Below are positions 54,148 to 62,571 of a stretch of 64,000 nucleotides of DNA, one piece after another. The DNA comes from Asticcacaulis machinosus (GTDB lineage Bacteria; Pseudomonadota; Alphaproteobacteria; Caulobacterales; Caulobacteraceae). The stretch is taken from NCBI RefSeq assembly GCF_028550435.1, contig NZ_JAQQKV010000001.1:1364001-1428000 (forward strand). The letters run 5' to 3'. The translations under genes and the position numbers were made by a program. The notes beneath the pieces are model-generated. The model was given only the letters and a program-made list of their open reading frames with translations. It was not told the origin of the DNA and ran no database searches. Numbering within the stretch: position 1 is the first letter of the stretch; every line of letters starts with the position of its first letter.

Positions 54148-54230
54148 GGGTTGCCTCCTGCAATGGGCGCGGACTTTGTGGATCTGTTGCCGCAGCTTTG
54201 TTTCCCATATGAAAGTTAATACCATTAGCA

Positions 54231-54257
54231 GCACTATTGCAAGATATTGCACTATTG
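54231..54257. promoter_or_regulatory. Direct repeat operator candidate in the GH95/IclR gap
   Basis: GCACTATTG twice (54231-54239 and 54249-54257), 18 bases apart, almost two helical turns. The second copy continues as GCACTATTGTGC, itself near palindromic. In the 216-base divergent gap, so probably bound by the IclR regulator. Confidence 0.5.
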
Positions 54258-54260
54258 TGC

Positions 54261-54279
54261 TTGAAAAAGATTTTTTCAA
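54261..54279. promoter_or_regulatory. Inverted repeat in the GH95/IclR gap
   Basis: TTGAAAAA-GAT-TTTTTCAA, arms of eight bases with a three-base centre. Adjoins the direct repeat. IclR proteins usually bind 15-20-base palindromes; this one has that size. Confidence 0.5.
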
Positions 54280-54363
54280 TGGAGTGATCTCCTGCGAAAC
54301 CCTTTTGCCGATATAGGCGGGCGCGTCTTGCCAATAATCTGACAACGGCATAGTCATGGGATC

Positions 54364-55164
54364 ATGCCCAGATCCGAATCCAAAACCCGCCCGCAGCCGT
54401 CGATCAGCACCTATGCCGCCCCCGCGCTGGAAAAGGGATTCAACGTCATTGAACTGCTGGCAACAGAACCGCAGGGCCTGACGATTTCGGAGATCGCGGC
54501 CCGGTTAAAACTGCGCTCTATCAGCGAAATCTTCCGGGTGATCGTGGTGATGCAACGGCGCGGCTGGGTGTTTCGCGACCCCAAGACCGATAAGGTGACA
54601 GTGACGTACAAGGTGCTGGAACTGGCCTTTCGCGCGACACCGGCGCAGGAACTGACCTCGGTGGCCGCCCCCCTCATGCACGATCTGGCCGATGAGATCG
54701 ATCAGTCCTGCCATCTGGTCATCAATACCGGCGTGCGCGGGCTTGTGGTCTTACGTCAGGAAACACCGGGCCCCACCGGCATGGTCGTGCGTCTGGGGTC
54801 GGACATCCCCTTGCCACAAAGCTGTTCCGGCCATGTGCTGCTGGCCTTTGCCGATGCGACCCAACGTACGGACGCACTTAAAGGATGGGACGGCGCCCCC
54901 CACGACCACGCAGCCCTCAACGCCCGCCTCGATAAGGTCAGGCGGCAGGGTTATGAGCAGATGCCGAGCGCCAGGACCCGCGGCGTCACCGACATGAGCT
55001 ATCCGATATTTGGCTTTGATGGCGCCGTCTCAGCCGCCCTTACCGTGCCGTTTCTTGAGGTCATCGACGGCACGCAGATCATCAACCGCGACGAAGCCCG
55101 CCTGCGGCTGGGGGCCTGTGCCCGCGCCATATCTGGCAAGCTGGGCAACCGTTTGCCATCGTAA
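54364..55164 (+). CDS. IclR-family transcription regulator
   Basis: 266 residues. N-terminal winged helix (residues ~20-80; FNVIELLATEPQGLTISEIAARLKL) and C-terminal effector domain. Governs sugar-acid or aromatic pathways in other bacteria. Divergent from the GH95 fucosidase and upstream of a Zn dehydrogenase and two GH29 fucosidases; likely the locus regulator, with a fucose-derived effector. Its start lies 3 bases after ATC, no strong ribosome site. Confidence 0.93.
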   Translation: MPRSESKTRPQPSISTYAAPALEKGFNVIELLATEPQGLTISEIAARLKLRSISEIFRVIVVMQRRGWVFRDPKTDKVTVTYKVLELAFRATPAQELTSVAAPLMHDLADEIDQSCHLVINTGVRGLVVLRQETPGPTGMVVRLGSDIPLPQSCSGHVLLAFADATQRTDALKGWDGAPHDHAALNARLDKVRRQGYEQMPSARTRGVTDMSYPIFGFDGAVSAALTVPFLEVIDGTQIINRDEARLRLGACARAISGKLGNRLPS

Positions 55165-55271
55165 TCATTCCTGATCCTCGTGTGTGAGCCGTGTCAGAAA
55201 CGGTATAATCACGCCCCTTGTCAACTTTCACAAGCGGTAGTAACTATCACATATGATTTTCAGAGGATCTC

Positions 55272-56282
55272 ATGAAGTCCGTCATATGTGAAGCCCCGCA
55301 CGCACTGGGCATAGGTGAGCGTTCCCTCCCCGAACGACACGCGGGCGAAGTCCTGATCCGCATCGGCCGCGTCGGTCTGTGCGGCACCGACTATCATATC
55401 TTTGCGGGCAATCAGCCGTTCCTCGCCTATCCGCGCGTCATGGGCCATGAACTGGCTGGCACTGTGGCGGAAACCGACGCGGGCTCAGCCTTCCGAGAAG
55501 GCGATCTGGTCACCGTCAATCCGTACCTGCCCTGTGGCCGCTGCATTGCCTGCCGTAAGGGCAAACCCAACTGCTGCGTCGATATCCGGGTCTTAGGTGT
55601 GCACATCGACGGCGGCATGACTGAGTTTGTGTCCGTGCCGGAAAGTGCCGTCATCGCCGTTGAGGGCTTGACCCCGGATCAGGCCGCAATGGTTGAGTTT
55701 CTGGCCGTCGGTGCCCATGCCGTCCGGCGCGGCAATGCCAGGGTCGCAGACCGCGCGCTGATCGTCGGGGCCGGGCCGATTGGGGTGGGTACAGCTCTGT
55801 TTGCCGCCATGTCCGGAGCCGATGTCACCCTGATCGATACCAGTTCTGAGCGCCTGACCTACGCGCGCGAGCGGATCGGCATAGCCCACACGGCCGTGGT
55901 TGATGCGCATGTCGACACCTATCTGAGCGACCGCACTGACGGCGAATTTTTCGATATCGTCTTTGACTGTACCGGCAGCGCCAGAGCTATTGAGAAAGGC
56001 TTCGCTTACGTGGCGCACGGCGGGCGCTATGTGCTGGTCAGCGTCGTCAAGGACACCATCAGCTTTGCCGACCCGGAGTTCCATAAGCGTGAGATGCAGT
56101 TGATCGGCAGCCGTAACGCCACCTCAGAGGACTTCGCGCGGGTCATCAGTGCCATCCGGCAGGGTCATATACCGACCGATGCCTTGAAAACCCACAGCTT
56201 TGCCCTGTTTGATCTGCCGCAGGTCATCCCCGACCTGATCGCCCATCAGGGCTCGGTACTAAAAGCCATAGCCGAGTTGTAA
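55272..56282 (+). CDS. Zinc-dependent alcohol dehydrogenase family oxidoreductase
   Basis: 336 residues, medium-chain dehydrogenase. Catalytic zinc ligands Cys37 (GLCGTDYH) and His59/Glu60 (MGHE), structural zinc cysteines in LPCGRCIACRKGKPNCC, and NAD-binding VGAGPIGVGTALF followed by TLID, whose Asp favours NAD+. Similar to L-galactonate/threonine-type dehydrogenases. In a fucosidase locus it may oxidise L-fucose, fuconate or a related polyol; not proven. Upstream gap 55165-55271 has a CTTGT-N8-ACAAG inverted repeat. Confidence 0.9.
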   Translation: MKSVICEAPHALGIGERSLPERHAGEVLIRIGRVGLCGTDYHIFAGNQPFLAYPRVMGHELAGTVAETDAGSAFREGDLVTVNPYLPCGRCIACRKGKPNCCVDIRVLGVHIDGGMTEFVSVPESAVIAVEGLTPDQAAMVEFLAVGAHAVRRGNARVADRALIVGAGPIGVGTALFAAMSGADVTLIDTSSERLTYARERIGIAHTAVVDAHVDTYLSDRTDGEFFDIVFDCTGSARAIEKGFAYVAHGGRYVLVSVVKDTISFADPEFHKREMQLIGSRNATSEDFARVISAIRQGHIPTDALKTHSFALFDLPQVIPDLIAHQGSVLKAIAEL

Positions 56283-56336
56283 CACCCGGCGATCATCGAA
56301 ACCGTCAATTAAAATAACATCAGCGAGGCGATGCCC

Positions 56337-57980
56337 ATGTCCTATACCAAACGTGATCTTCTGCGCAGTGCCACCGGCCTCGGATTGGCCTCGGCCCTGC
56401 CCGCTCAGGCGGTGGAACTGGCTGAACCCGGCTTCGATACGATTGCTGAGGGCAAGTTCAAGCCGAACTGGAAATCCTTTGAAACCGATTACCAGACCCC
56501 GGACTGGTTCCGGGATGCCAAGTTCGGCATCTGGGCGCACTGGGGGCCGCAGTGCGTGCCCGAAGCGGGCGACTGGTATGCGCGCAACATGTATATGCAG
56601 GGCAGCGGGTCATATAAGCACTTCGTCGATACCTATGGTCATCCCGCCGACACCGGCTTCATGGATCTGCTGCCTAAGTGGGAAGCCGAGCATTGGAACC
56701 CCGATGATCTGCTTGATCTCTATACCAAGGCCGGGGCCAAATATTTCATGGCTATGGCCAATCACCACGACAATTTCGATATGTACGATTCAAAGTTCCA
56801 CGACTGGAACTCGACCCGCATTGGCCCGAAGAAGGACATCATCGGTATCTGGGAAAAGGCCGCCAGGGCGCGCGGCCTGCGCTTTGGGGTTTCCAACCAC
56901 TCCGCCCATGCCTGGCACTGGTTTCAGACGGCCTATGGCTATGACCCCGAAGGCCCGCGCCGGGGTGAGCGCTATGACGCCTATAAGCTCAATGCGCTGG
57001 ATGGCAAAGGCAAGTGGTGGGAAGGGCTTGATCCCAAATCGTTTTACGGCGATCCGGTTATGGCCTTGCCCGCGGGTTTCGACACCATCACCGCCGCCAA
57101 TGCCTGGCATGAACTGAACGACCGGGTCTGGGACGAAAAGCCGCCGCTCAACAGCCCGGCCTTTGTGCGCCAGTGGTATCTGCGCTGCAAGGATCTGATC
57201 GACAGCTATAAGCCTGACATGGTCTATTTTGATAATTTCGATCTGCCGCTGGGGCAGGTCGGCCTCGATATCACGGCGCACTATTACAATGCCTCTGCCC
57301 AGTGGAACAACGGCAAGGTCGACGCGGTCGTGAACATCAAACCGCATGGCCCGTTCAATGGCGGCGTGGTGGCGGATGTCGAGCGCGGTTCAAAATCACA
57401 AATTGATGAGCGGCCTTGGCAGACCTGTACCTGCATCGGGCAGTGGCACTATAACCGGCGGCTTTATACCGAGAAAAAATACCTGCCTGCCGCCGATGTC
57501 ATCCACCGCCTGTGCGATATCGTCTCAAAGAACGGCAATCTGCTGCTGAGCGTGCCGGTGCGGGCCGATGGCTCTATAGATTCTGAGGAACGTCGCATTG
57601 TCGAAGAGATTGCCGGCTGGATGGCGCGCTTTGGAGACGCCATCTACGGCACGCGGCCGTGGCGGGTGTTCGGCGAAGGCCCCACTCAGGTCGGCACCGG
57701 CATGTTCGGCGAGCGCGACCAGAAGTCCTTCACCAGCGAAGACATCCGTTTCACGACCAAAGATAAGGCGCTCTATGCCATTCCTCTGGGAAGGCCCGCC
57801 GGTTCCGTGACCATCAAATCGTTGAGTGCGCGAGAACAGCGCCGGGTTAAGCGCGTCGAAGCTGCAGGCCACCCCGCCCCCCTGACCTTCCGTCAAAGTG
57901 ACGCGGGGCTGGTGATTGATGTGCCGCCCGCCGCCAGCCACGACTTTGGACTGGCTCTGAAAATCTTCGGGGTGATTTGA
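56337..57980 (+). CDS. GH29 alpha-L-fucosidase, Tat-like signal (first)
   Basis: 547 residues from ATG 56337 (GAGG seven bases upstream); ATG 56331 also possible. N-terminal signal TKRDLLRSATGLGLASALP with Tat-like KR. GH29 barrel starts DWFRDAKFGIWAHWGPQC, with NHHDNFDMYDS; nucleophile Asp299 in DMVYFDNFD; C-terminal beta-sandwich. Retaining fucosidase for alpha-1,3/1,4/1,6-linked fucose. Followed 15 bases later by a second GH29. Confidence 0.93.
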   Translation: MSYTKRDLLRSATGLGLASALPAQAVELAEPGFDTIAEGKFKPNWKSFETDYQTPDWFRDAKFGIWAHWGPQCVPEAGDWYARNMYMQGSGSYKHFVDTYGHPADTGFMDLLPKWEAEHWNPDDLLDLYTKAGAKYFMAMANHHDNFDMYDSKFHDWNSTRIGPKKDIIGIWEKAARARGLRFGVSNHSAHAWHWFQTAYGYDPEGPRRGERYDAYKLNALDGKGKWWEGLDPKSFYGDPVMALPAGFDTITAANAWHELNDRVWDEKPPLNSPAFVRQWYLRCKDLIDSYKPDMVYFDNFDLPLGQVGLDITAHYYNASAQWNNGKVDAVVNIKPHGPFNGGVVADVERGSKSQIDERPWQTCTCIGQWHYNRRLYTEKKYLPAADVIHRLCDIVSKNGNLLLSVPVRADGSIDSEERRIVEEIAGWMARFGDAIYGTRPWRVFGEGPTQVGTGMFGERDQKSFTSEDIRFTTKDKALYAIPLGRPAGSVTIKSLSAREQRRVKRVEAAGHPAPLTFRQSDAGLVIDVPPAASHDFGLALKIFGVI

Positions 57981-57995
57981 GGAAGAGACGTTTCA

Positions 57996-59780
57996 ATGAC
58001 CGCAATATCCAGACGACAACTCCTGGCCGGTTCAAGCGCGTTGGCCGTGACCCTGAATGGCATTCTGCACAGCGCTCCGGGTTTTGCGGCCACGCCGTTC
58101 CGATTGCCCGAACTGCCGCCCATGCCCGACCTCGCACCCGCCCGCCCCGAAGAGTCGGTCGATATGGCCGACCCCAGCGAATGGGCCGAGACCAAACTCT
58201 CCTTCCCGATCGCCGACGGGCCGTTTGGTTCAAGCTGGCCCGAGATTGAGAAGGCCTATCCGGACAAGGGGACAGAATGGCTGAGAGAAGCGAAGTTCGG
58301 CATCTGGGTACATTTCGGTCCTCAGGCTGCCGGTAATTCCGGCGACTGGTACGCCAAGTATATGTATGATCCCACGGGGCGTTGGGGCAATAAGGCTTAC
58401 GACAACCATGTTCGCAATTTCGGCCACCCTAGCGAAGTCGGCTACAAGGATATCCTCAAGGACTGGAACCCGACCAACCTGCATCCGGATACGCTTGTCG
58501 ACCTCTATAAGAAAGCCGGTGCCAAATTCCTGCTCGTTCAGGGCGTGCACCATGATAATTACGACAACTGGGATTCCAAGTACCAGAAATGGAACTCTGT
58601 AAACATTGGCCCTAAACGCGATCTGTTGGGCGAATGGGTGACTGCGGCGCGTCAGGCCGGGCTCAAGTACGGCGTCACCTTTCACCATGAATATACCTGG
58701 TGGTGGTGGCAGACGGCGTTTGGGGCCGACACAACCGGCCCGAAAGCGGGTGTTCCTTATGACGGCCATCTCACAGAGGCTGATGGCAAGGGCACATGGT
58801 GGGAGGGCCTTGATCCCCGGATGCTTTATACGGTGAACCTGCGCGAATATCGGGGGCTGGATACGCGCTGGGCACCGGCGCGCGGTATATTCCAGAACCA
58901 TGAGAAATACGCGGAATGGTACGCTACATGGTGGGCGTACCGCATCATGGATGTCATCGAGAATTACGATCCCGACTTCATCTATACCGATGGGGACTCA
59001 CAGAACCCCTACACCGGTGAAAAGAGCGGCACCGGCGCCAAGAACGATGCCGCCAGCCGCGTGATTGCCCACTATTACAATCGCACGAAGGCCCGGCGAA
59101 ACACGGTCGACACGTTCAGCGTCATTAAATTCAAAAAGCCGACCAAGGGCTTGGTCACGACCGAAGAGGGCGGCTTTCCCGAAGGGATCAAGCGCGAACA
59201 GCCGTGGATCGGTGAAGTGCCGATCGGCGACTGGTTCTACGGGCCGGGCTTTATTTATGAAGCCAGCTCTGTCATTCGTTATGTGCTGGAGACGGCATCA
59301 AGAGATGGCGCATCGGCTGTGTGTATTCCGATGCGTCCCGATGGTTCACTGGACCCCGAGTGTCTCTCCCTGCTGAGCGAAGTCGGAGAGTGGATGGCGC
59401 TCAACGGCGAAGGGATTTATGGAAGCTCGGCCTGGCGCGTGCTCGGCGAAGGTGAGATGATTGATGGGAAACTCAAGGTCGCGCGCAAAGGCGCCCTGGG
59501 CGTACGTCAGCATTCGGTGTCCTTCGACCAGAGGGATTTCCGTTTTACGCAGGGACGCGATGGGGCCGTCTATGCCTTCTGCCTTGTGGTGCCTGAGGCA
59601 GGCACCAGACTTACGATCCGAAGCCTTGCGGACGACGGGACTGACAAGGTGAAGTCTGTCCATCTGCTTGGCCGTGACCGTCAGCCCAAATGGAAGCACA
59701 CATCGGATGGATTGACCATCGAAGTCCCTCGCAACCACGGCCACAGCATCACCATGAGCTTCAGGATAGTTACAACGTGA
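57996..59780 (+). CDS. GH29 alpha-L-fucosidase, Tat signal (second)
   Basis: 594 residues. Tat signal ISRRQLLAGSSALAVTLNG, then a ~55-residue linker, then the barrel: EWLREAKFGIWVHFGPQAAG, QGVHHDNYDNWDS, nucleophile Asp332 in DFIYTDGD. Differs clearly from the first GH29 (Trp-rich insert at TWWWWQTAF), so a different linkage specificity is likely. Co-transcribed with the first by proximity. The 115-base gap to the metalloprotease stop has nothing of note. Confidence 0.93.
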   Translation: MTAISRRQLLAGSSALAVTLNGILHSAPGFAATPFRLPELPPMPDLAPARPEESVDMADPSEWAETKLSFPIADGPFGSSWPEIEKAYPDKGTEWLREAKFGIWVHFGPQAAGNSGDWYAKYMYDPTGRWGNKAYDNHVRNFGHPSEVGYKDILKDWNPTNLHPDTLVDLYKKAGAKFLLVQGVHHDNYDNWDSKYQKWNSVNIGPKRDLLGEWVTAARQAGLKYGVTFHHEYTWWWWQTAFGADTTGPKAGVPYDGHLTEADGKGTWWEGLDPRMLYTVNLREYRGLDTRWAPARGIFQNHEKYAEWYATWWAYRIMDVIENYDPDFIYTDGDSQNPYTGEKSGTGAKNDAASRVIAHYYNRTKARRNTVDTFSVIKFKKPTKGLVTTEEGGFPEGIKREQPWIGEVPIGDWFYGPGFIYEASSVIRYVLETASRDGASAVCIPMRPDGSLDPECLSLLSEVGEWMALNGEGIYGSSAWRVLGEGEMIDGKLKVARKGALGVRQHSVSFDQRDFRFTQGRDGAVYAFCLVVPEAGTRLTIRSLADDGTDKVKSVHLLGRDRQPKWKHTSDGLTIEVPRNHGHSITMSFRIVTT

Positions 59781-59895
59781 TGTATGCTGAATGCTTACCG
59801 GTAATGACAATCTTACCACATCAAGCCAACAGATTGCCCACCTGAGCGCTGTGTGCACTGATCATGACATAGATTGTTCGGTCTAGATAGGCACT

Positions 59896-62412
59896 CTAAA
59901 TCGGTTCTCCGGGCGGAATGCGGACATCATAGCGCCCGCTGGCCAGAAGCGTCTTCATAGCCTCAGAATCGGCAATCAGTTCCGAAAGCCAGGCGTCCTG
60001 CGCGGCCTGAAGCGGGTCTTTCGACTTTGCTTTTTTGAGCTTACTCCCCAGCGCCTTGAGTCGGCCTGAGACCACCGCTGCCGCGACCGGTGACAGCACC
60101 GCGTCATTGCGCCCGGCAATCGCGCCCGGTGTTGTGCCCAGCGCCACGCCATTGATATGGCGCGCCAGCATCAGCACGGTGCGCATCTGCACCCTGCGCG
60201 CCGCTTCGGCTTCCATCGGGGTTGCAACCGATGGAGCAAACACCGCCGATATGACGCGGTCGAGCACGGCCTCCAGCTTCAGCGCCTCACCATCACGCAC
60301 TTCGGCGACGGCGAGCCGGTTGAGGCGTTCGGGTGCAAACAGGGCCGACAGGGTCACTTCGGCGGCGGTTTCAGTGGCCACGCCCGGGTCGAATGACCGG
60401 CCCATGCGGCTGCCGAAAATCTCGGTCTCATACTGCGGATCGGCATCCCCTGTCGTCTGGGCCGCCAGCAGTTTCAGTTGCACATCGCTTAAAGTTAGTT
60501 CCGAAGGTTTGAGCGTGGCAATCAGGGCGTCCAGCGCTGCCGATTGTTGTGAAATCGGCACCGGCGTCAGCACGGCTTCCGCCCCGCCGCCCTTGACCGG
60601 ATAGGCATAGTCCGTGCCGCCGATCAGCTTGGCGGTGGCCGACACCTGATAGCGATGCAGCAGAAACACCGGCACCAGACGGCGGCGCAGTTCATTGACC
60701 GCCACCCCTTCAGGCAGGCTGTTCAGGCCAAAATTAGTGAGCGCAATCCGGCGCACCTGCATCAGGTGAGTGATCTCCGCCACCGGATCGGCGCCATTGT
60801 CCCACGAACTGGCATAGGGATTGCCGGTCGAATCCGCGCGGCCATCGATATCGGCGCGGAAGCGCAGACGTGCGGCCCCGGCATCGATGCGGTCTTTCAG
60901 GCCAGCCTCAGCACCATAAAGGGCATCAACCGAGAACTTATCCCACTCACCGATCCCGACCCCATAGGCATCGGCAAAATCAAGCGCGTCGCCCTTAATG
61001 TCGATCCTGGCGACCGGATAGTCCATGACCGAGGTTCGGCCTTGGCCGGAGGCGGCAAAATTGTGCTGAAAGCCGAGCGCATGACCGACTTCGTGGGCCG
61101 AAAGCTGCCGCGCCCGCGCCAGAGCGATTTCGACCGGATCGTTAGGGCCGCCTTTGGCGGTTTTGTCGACCCCCAGCATGGTCTCGAACATGATGATGTT
61201 CTGGCGGATGCGCTGGGAGCCCAGAATAACCGCCCCGCGCACAATCTCGCCGGTACGCGGATCGGTGACCGTCTGGCCATACGACCAGCTTCGCGTCAGG
61301 CGATTGGCCCAGAAGATGACATTATAGCGCGTATCCATCGGATCAACACCTTCGGGCAGAACCTCGACCCGGTAGGCATCGATATAGCCCGCCGCCTCAA
61401 ACGCGTCTTTCCACCACAGGGCCCCGTCAACCAGAGCGCTGCGGATCGGCTCAGGGGCGGAATTATCAACATAGAACACGATCGGTTTTTTGACGGTGGA
61501 ACGCGCTGCCGACGGATCGGTCTTTTCCAGCCGGAATCGGCGCGCCAGCCGCGTCACGAGAGCTTGCCCCAGCGGTGCGGAAAAATCAGTAATCAGAATA
61601 TCATTTTCGGCGGTGCGCGGATCAAATACCCGCGGCGTATAACCGGCATCGGGCAGGCGGATGAAACTGTGGTGCATGACAAAGGTCAGGCTGGTCGGAT
61701 CAGAGGCGATATTGCTGATTTCACGGCCCGGATTTTCCGACGCGAAGGTAAATATGGCATCCATCTCAAGATTATCAGGAAAGGCCTTGACGGTTGTGGT
61801 GTCGGTCAGGGTCAGCTCAGGGGCGGCACGAAACGTGCCCTGCCCTGAACGGTTAAGGCTGTCGCGCATCCCCCAGGCGTCACGGGTCAGAAAGGCGGTG
61901 ATGTCGACGATTACCGATCCGTCACCAAGGGTTGCCACCACCGGCCCGGCCCAGACCGCCGAGTCGGGAAAGGCGTCATCGACGGCCTTGGCCTCTTCTT
62001 TCGTGCCCGACGCCTTGAACTCCGGCGTCTTATATTCGGCCAGCACCTTGCCGCCGATTTTGCGGAATTGCAAAAGGCGGGTCGGGCCGAACTGACCACG
62101 CTCAGGGCGCACGCTGGCCGAGCCCATGCCTTCCTTGATCAGGGTGTGGTGCAAAACCTCCGTCATCACCCCGTCAGCCTTGGCGGGTGGCAACTGCATG
62201 AACACCCGCCCCCCGGTCGCATCGACAAACAGCGGCAGCAGGCCGTCAAGGCGCTTATAGGCCGCCGATTGCGCCGCCCAGCCGGGGGCAGGCGCTGAGG
62301 CCGCGGGCTTGGTCTGCGCCAGCGCCAGCACCGGCACCGGCGCAGACGCCATAAGGATAAGGGCCAGAAGGGTTGAGACCTGATAATTTGCGTGCCGCAC
62401 CGCGTACCTCAT
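59896..62412 (-). CDS. Large zinc metalloprotease (DUF5117/DUF4953-like), exported
   Basis: 838 residues. Signal peptide ending around PVLALAQ. The zincin motif HEVGHALGFQH (Glu441) is complete (HExxHxxGxxH, metzincin-like). N-terminal ~350 residues form the DUF5117-type domain (RVFMQLPPAKADGV), the C-terminal part is helical. Related proteins are large secreted or periplasmic peptidases of unknown substrate. Weak ribosome binding site. Upstream lies a dispersed repeat and the M20 gene, both on the same strand. Confidence 0.85.
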   Translation of the reverse strand: MRYAVRHANYQVSTLLALILMASAPVPVLALAQTKPAASAPAPGWAAQSAAYKRLDGLLPLFVDATGGRVFMQLPPAKADGVMTEVLHHTLIKEGMGSASVRPERGQFGPTRLLQFRKIGGKVLAEYKTPEFKASGTKEEAKAVDDAFPDSAVWAGPVVATLGDGSVIVDITAFLTRDAWGMRDSLNRSGQGTFRAAPELTLTDTTTVKAFPDNLEMDAIFTFASENPGREISNIASDPTSLTFVMHHSFIRLPDAGYTPRVFDPRTAENDILITDFSAPLGQALVTRLARRFRLEKTDPSAARSTVKKPIVFYVDNSAPEPIRSALVDGALWWKDAFEAAGYIDAYRVEVLPEGVDPMDTRYNVIFWANRLTRSWSYGQTVTDPRTGEIVRGAVILGSQRIRQNIIMFETMLGVDKTAKGGPNDPVEIALARARQLSAHEVGHALGFQHNFAASGQGRTSVMDYPVARIDIKGDALDFADAYGVGIGEWDKFSVDALYGAEAGLKDRIDAGAARLRFRADIDGRADSTGNPYASSWDNGADPVAEITHLMQVRRIALTNFGLNSLPEGVAVNELRRRLVPVFLLHRYQVSATAKLIGGTDYAYPVKGGGAEAVLTPVPISQQSAALDALIATLKPSELTLSDVQLKLLAAQTTGDADPQYETEIFGSRMGRSFDPGVATETAAEVTLSALFAPERLNRLAVAEVRDGEALKLEAVLDRVISAVFAPSVATPMEAEAARRVQMRTVLMLARHINGVALGTTPGAIAGRNDAVLSPVAAAVVSGRLKALGSKLKKAKSKDPLQAAQDAWLSELIADSEAMKTLLASGRYDVRIPPGEPI

Positions 62413-62523
62413 TGATAAAAATCACAAAAACAGAAAAATGATCCGCGCCGTCGCTTCCCGGCGCGGATCAGGCCCAAAAGACAGAACCAAGGGGGATAGG
62501 GCCGAGTTACATTTTAAGTTTAC

Positions 62524-62567
62524 GCGCATCTTATCCAAAAACCGCTGCACACTTTTTGGGATGCGCT
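62524..62567 (-). repeat. Dispersed 44-base palindromic repeat, copy B
   Basis: Inverse copy of the 24413-24456 repeat, three mismatches in 44. It ends five bases before the stop codon of the M20 gene (62572), close to the placing of copy A at the nadC stop. Confidence 0.85.
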
Positions 62568-62571
62568 TCGC

